This document shows, one piece after another, positions 62,377-64,000 of a stretch of 64,000 nt of DNA. Source of the DNA: Balneolaceae bacterium. Lineage in GTDB: Bacteria; Bacteroidota; Rhodothermia; Balneolales; Balneolaceae. How positions within the stretch are numbered: the first letter of the stretch is position 1; the number at the start of each line of letters is the position of its first letter. A model generated the notes under the pieces. That model saw only the letters and a list, made by a program, of their open reading frames with translations, searched no databases and was not told the DNA's origin. A program made the position numbers and the translations under genes. Location: contig JAEPQH010000002.1 in the NCBI GenBank assembly GCA_017640605.1, positions 186,001 through 250,000 of the forward strand, written 5' to 3'.

Positions 62377-63162
62377 ATGTCAACGAGAAACAGACCACAA
62401 AAAAACGAAAACTTTGACCTAGATCAGTTCCTAGAAGATAAAGCCAGTGGATCGGAATCAAATTTTCAAGAGCCGGAAGAACAAAGGCCGTCAAAGATTG
62501 CAGGGTTTTTCAGAAACACACTGATCGTGTTGGTTGCCATATTTGGTTTAATTCTTTGGTACCATGATTGGAATCCCAGACAAGCTTATGCGAGTATTTT
62601 TGGAAGTGAGACAAATGAGCCTGTTGTTATAGAAAGCACCAATTCTTTTCCTGAAGTACCTGCTCCACCGGTTCCTGTCTCCCCTAATGCAGATCGGATT
62701 GCGGAATTAGAACGTAGTGCAGTAGCATTGGCTCAATCAGAAGAGCTGGAACGACTAACTGAACAATCTGTGGCACTAGCTTTAGAATCTGCTTTTCAAG
62801 CGTTAGGGAGCTTGGAAAACATGGACTTTTCCGGGCTAGAAGGTCTTGAAAGTTTAGAAGCACTAGAGGGTTTAGAAGGGTTGGAAGGATTTGAAGTGTT
62901 TGCCGAACAAGCTGCTCTTGAAGCGTTGCGAAATATTGATTTTTCACAGATCGAAATTGAAACCGGAACCACTAATCTTGCCAGTTTTGAGCAATTTTCA
63001 AGAGAATTAACGGAAAAGTCGATCGATCAGTTTACTGATGAAGAGTTAAGAACGCTGCATAGCGCCGGGGTTCCCTCAAGTTTTTTATCACAATTAAATG
63101 ATGTGGGTTTGCTTGATCGACTCGATGCCGAAGAAATAATCGCTTTATTTGAAGACAATTAA
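62377..63162 (+). CDS. Membrane-anchored repeat protein, paralogue 3 (reduced repeat array)
   Basis: A 261-residue protein with the family N terminus N-E-N-F-D-L-D-Q-F-L-E-D-K-A, a membrane helix (about 48-68) and W-Y-H-D-W-N-P-R-Q right after it, nearly as in paralogue 2. The Pro-rich linker (V-P-A-P-P-V-P-V-S-P) leads to a long acidic helix region (about 105-205) with Gly-Leu-Glu triplets, G-L-E-G-L-E-S-L-E-A-L-E. Only one full repeat remains at the C terminus: L-R-T-L-H-S-A-G-V-P-S-S-F-L-S-Q-L, then a partial one. This repeat best shows the link to G-V-T-P-type units. It lies 2 bp from paralogue 2. Confidence 0.83.
   Translation: MSTRNRPQKNENFDLDQFLEDKASGSESNFQEPEEQRPSKIAGFFRNTLIVLVAIFGLILWYHDWNPRQAYASIFGSETNEPVVIESTNSFPEVPAPPVPVSPNADRIAELERSAVALAQSEELERLTEQSVALALESAFQALGSLENMDFSGLEGLESLEALEGLEGLEGFEVFAEQAALEALRNIDFSQIEIETGTTNLASFEQFSRELTEKSIDQFTDEELRTLHSAGVPSSFLSQLNDVGLLDRLDAEEIIALFEDN
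62821..62895 (+). repeat. Short Gly-Leu-Glu tandem repeat
   Basis: Degenerate 9- to 12-bp units encode G-L-E, S-L-E, A-L-E in a row inside paralogue 3. It probably forms a regular acidic helix. Confidence 0.6.
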
Positions 63163-63163
63163 T

Positions 63164-64000
63164 ATGCAACGAACAAAACAAAACCCCGGTAACAACGATT
63201 TTGATCTGGATGAATATCTGGAAGCAAAAGCATCGGGAGCAGAAACTGAAGATTATGGGTTACCCAATCGCGAAGAACATAAGCCAACTCTAAAGCGAAA
63301 TCTCTTGGCTATTGGCGTGTTTTTAGTTGCCGCAGCATTATGGAGTTTTGTTGGAGGTCCGTTTGGCTTTTTTGGTTTTGGCGATGGCGAGCAAGTTGAA
63401 ATTACCGAAGTTTTTCCGCCGCTACCTCCTGTTTCAAATCTGCCCGAAGCTCCACCTGTCCCCATGCCAGAATACGCAGAAATTGAAGGTGCATATTTAG
63501 ATTATTTACAACAGATTCAGGAGCAAAATCTTACAATGTTCTCAGGAAATGCGACTCAAGCATTTTACAATTCTGGAGTTCCTATTCAATATCTTTTGGA
63601 TCTTCAAACAGCCGGCTTAATCAATAATTTTTCATACAGTGCCATTATTGGTCTATACAATAGTAATGTACCTGTAAATTATTTAGTTGCTATGCTGAAT
63701 GCCGGTTATTTAGATGATTTTAGCTATTCTGCCATCATTGGGCTCTATAACAGTAACGTAACTATTAGTTACTTAAATGGAATGGAGCAGGCCGGTTTTC
63801 TCGACGATTTTAGCTACTCGGCAATCATTGGGCTTTATAACAGTAACGTTACCATTAGTTATCTCGAACAAATGCAGCAGGCGGGCTTTTTGGATGAATT
63901 TAGTTACTCTGCAATCATCGGCTTGTACAATAGTAATGTTACTACGAGCTATTTAAATACAATGCAAGAAGCTGGCTTCCTTGATGAGTTTAGTTATTCA
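63164..64000 (+). CDS. Membrane-anchored 30-residue-repeat protein, paralogue 4, 3' end outside the window
   Basis: At least 279 residues from ATG 63164, open to the window edge. N terminus N-N-D-F-D-L-D-E-Y-L-E-A-K-A (residues 11-23), a membrane helix (about 46-65) and a Pro-rich linker (F-P-P-L-P-P, P-E-A-P-P-V-P-M-P). The repeats start at residue 122: five full units and part of a sixth. Unit consensus: F-L-D-D-F-S-Y-S-A-I-I-G-L-Y-N-S-N-V-T-I, then S-Y-L-x-x-M-x-x-A-G. Units 2-5 are almost uniform, which suggests recent internal duplication or gene conversion. It follows paralogue 3 by 1 bp, and more copies may lie to the right. Confidence 0.86.
   Translation, partial: MQRTKQNPGNNDFDLDEYLEAKASGAETEDYGLPNREEHKPTLKRNLLAIGVFLVAAALWSFVGGPFGFFGFGDGEQVEITEVFPPLPPVSNLPEAPPVPMPEYAEIEGAYLDYLQQIQEQNLTMFSGNATQAFYNSGVPIQYLLDLQTAGLINNFSYSAIIGLYNSNVPVNYLVAMLNAGYLDDFSYSAIIGLYNSNVTISYLNGMEQAGFLDDFSYSAIIGLYNSNVTISYLEQMQQAGFLDEFSYSAIIGLYNSNVTTSYLNTMQEAGFLDEFSYS
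63527..64000 (+). repeat. Five or more 90-bp repeats in paralogue 4
   Basis: Units begin at 63527, 63617, 63707, 63797 and 63887, and the array continues past the edge. S-A-I-I-G-L-Y-N-S-N-V is identical in units 2 to 5, while the DNA differs at many third positions. Confidence 0.85.

Noticed and set aside
60951-64000. CRISPR or satellite explanation for the 90-bp periodicity
   Set aside because: The repeats are in frame, diverge mostly at silent positions and have no spacers; they are coding repeats.

Overview
The window looks like chromosomal DNA of a marine, saccharolytic member of the Bacteroidota/FCB group, most like Balneolales. Four things point there. A secreted glucanase ends in a type IX secretion sorting domain containing NYPNPFNPTT. 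A 29-residue basic ribosome-type protein sits beside an HU gene. Many secreted proteins are lipoproteins or belong to families common in Bacteroidota (DUF5916, DUF1080, OstA-like, a TonB receptor with an N-terminal CarboxypepD_reg domain). At least one candidate promoter carries the Bacteroidota -7 element TAnnTTTG. The lineage is an inference from gene content. I see no rRNA, tRNA, CRISPR array, prophage or insertion sequence.

Layout. 1-9504 (minus strand) is a tightly packed run: NFACT/RqcH-like protein, aroK, aroB, tamB and the first part of rnr. 9546-15097 holds an unknown gene, a mini ribosome-type gene with HU, an AGCS amino-acid symporter, then upp-lptC-lptA. 15094-19648 holds an SLC13 transporter, an M15 peptidase, two paralogous small secreted proteins, a DUF1080 gene broken by two single-base deletions, and an NAD(P)-binding protein. 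19716-31395 is mainly metabolic: an EF-G paralogue lacking the catalytic switch-II histidine, ansA, an AlkB-type hydroxylase, a DEDD exonuclease, amtB, a flavin disulfide oxidoreductase and ppdK. 31531-35348 carries a tandem pair of small membrane proteins divergent from a probable zinc-acquisition cluster (two His-rich proteins and a ZnuD-like receptor), with an inverted repeat between them.

35562-51215 mixes an LEA14-like lipoprotein, ogt, an amidohydrolase, a PepSY protein, a large modular GH81 laminarinase, a cupredoxin / class III cyclase / outer-membrane porin operon, a HTH_34 regulator between two membrane-protein genes that share a 21-bp upstream motif, a GNAT protein and a metal-ligand-poor amidohydrolase. 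51295-60371 holds an M14 peptidase, a DUF5916 protein, a serine racemase-like enzyme, a decayed RND transporter tail and a GH3 beta-glucosidase. GH81 and GH3 would together turn beta-1,3-glucan (laminarin) into glucose.

60546 to the window end holds the most unusual object: at least four head-to-tail paralogues spaced 1-2 bp apart. Each has a short cytoplasmic tail with a conserved F-D-x-D-x-Y/F-L-E-x-K motif, one membrane helix, a proline-rich linker and a periplasmic array of 30-residue repeats (one copy has only a single repeat). I recognise no described system with this architecture. The array runs off the right edge.
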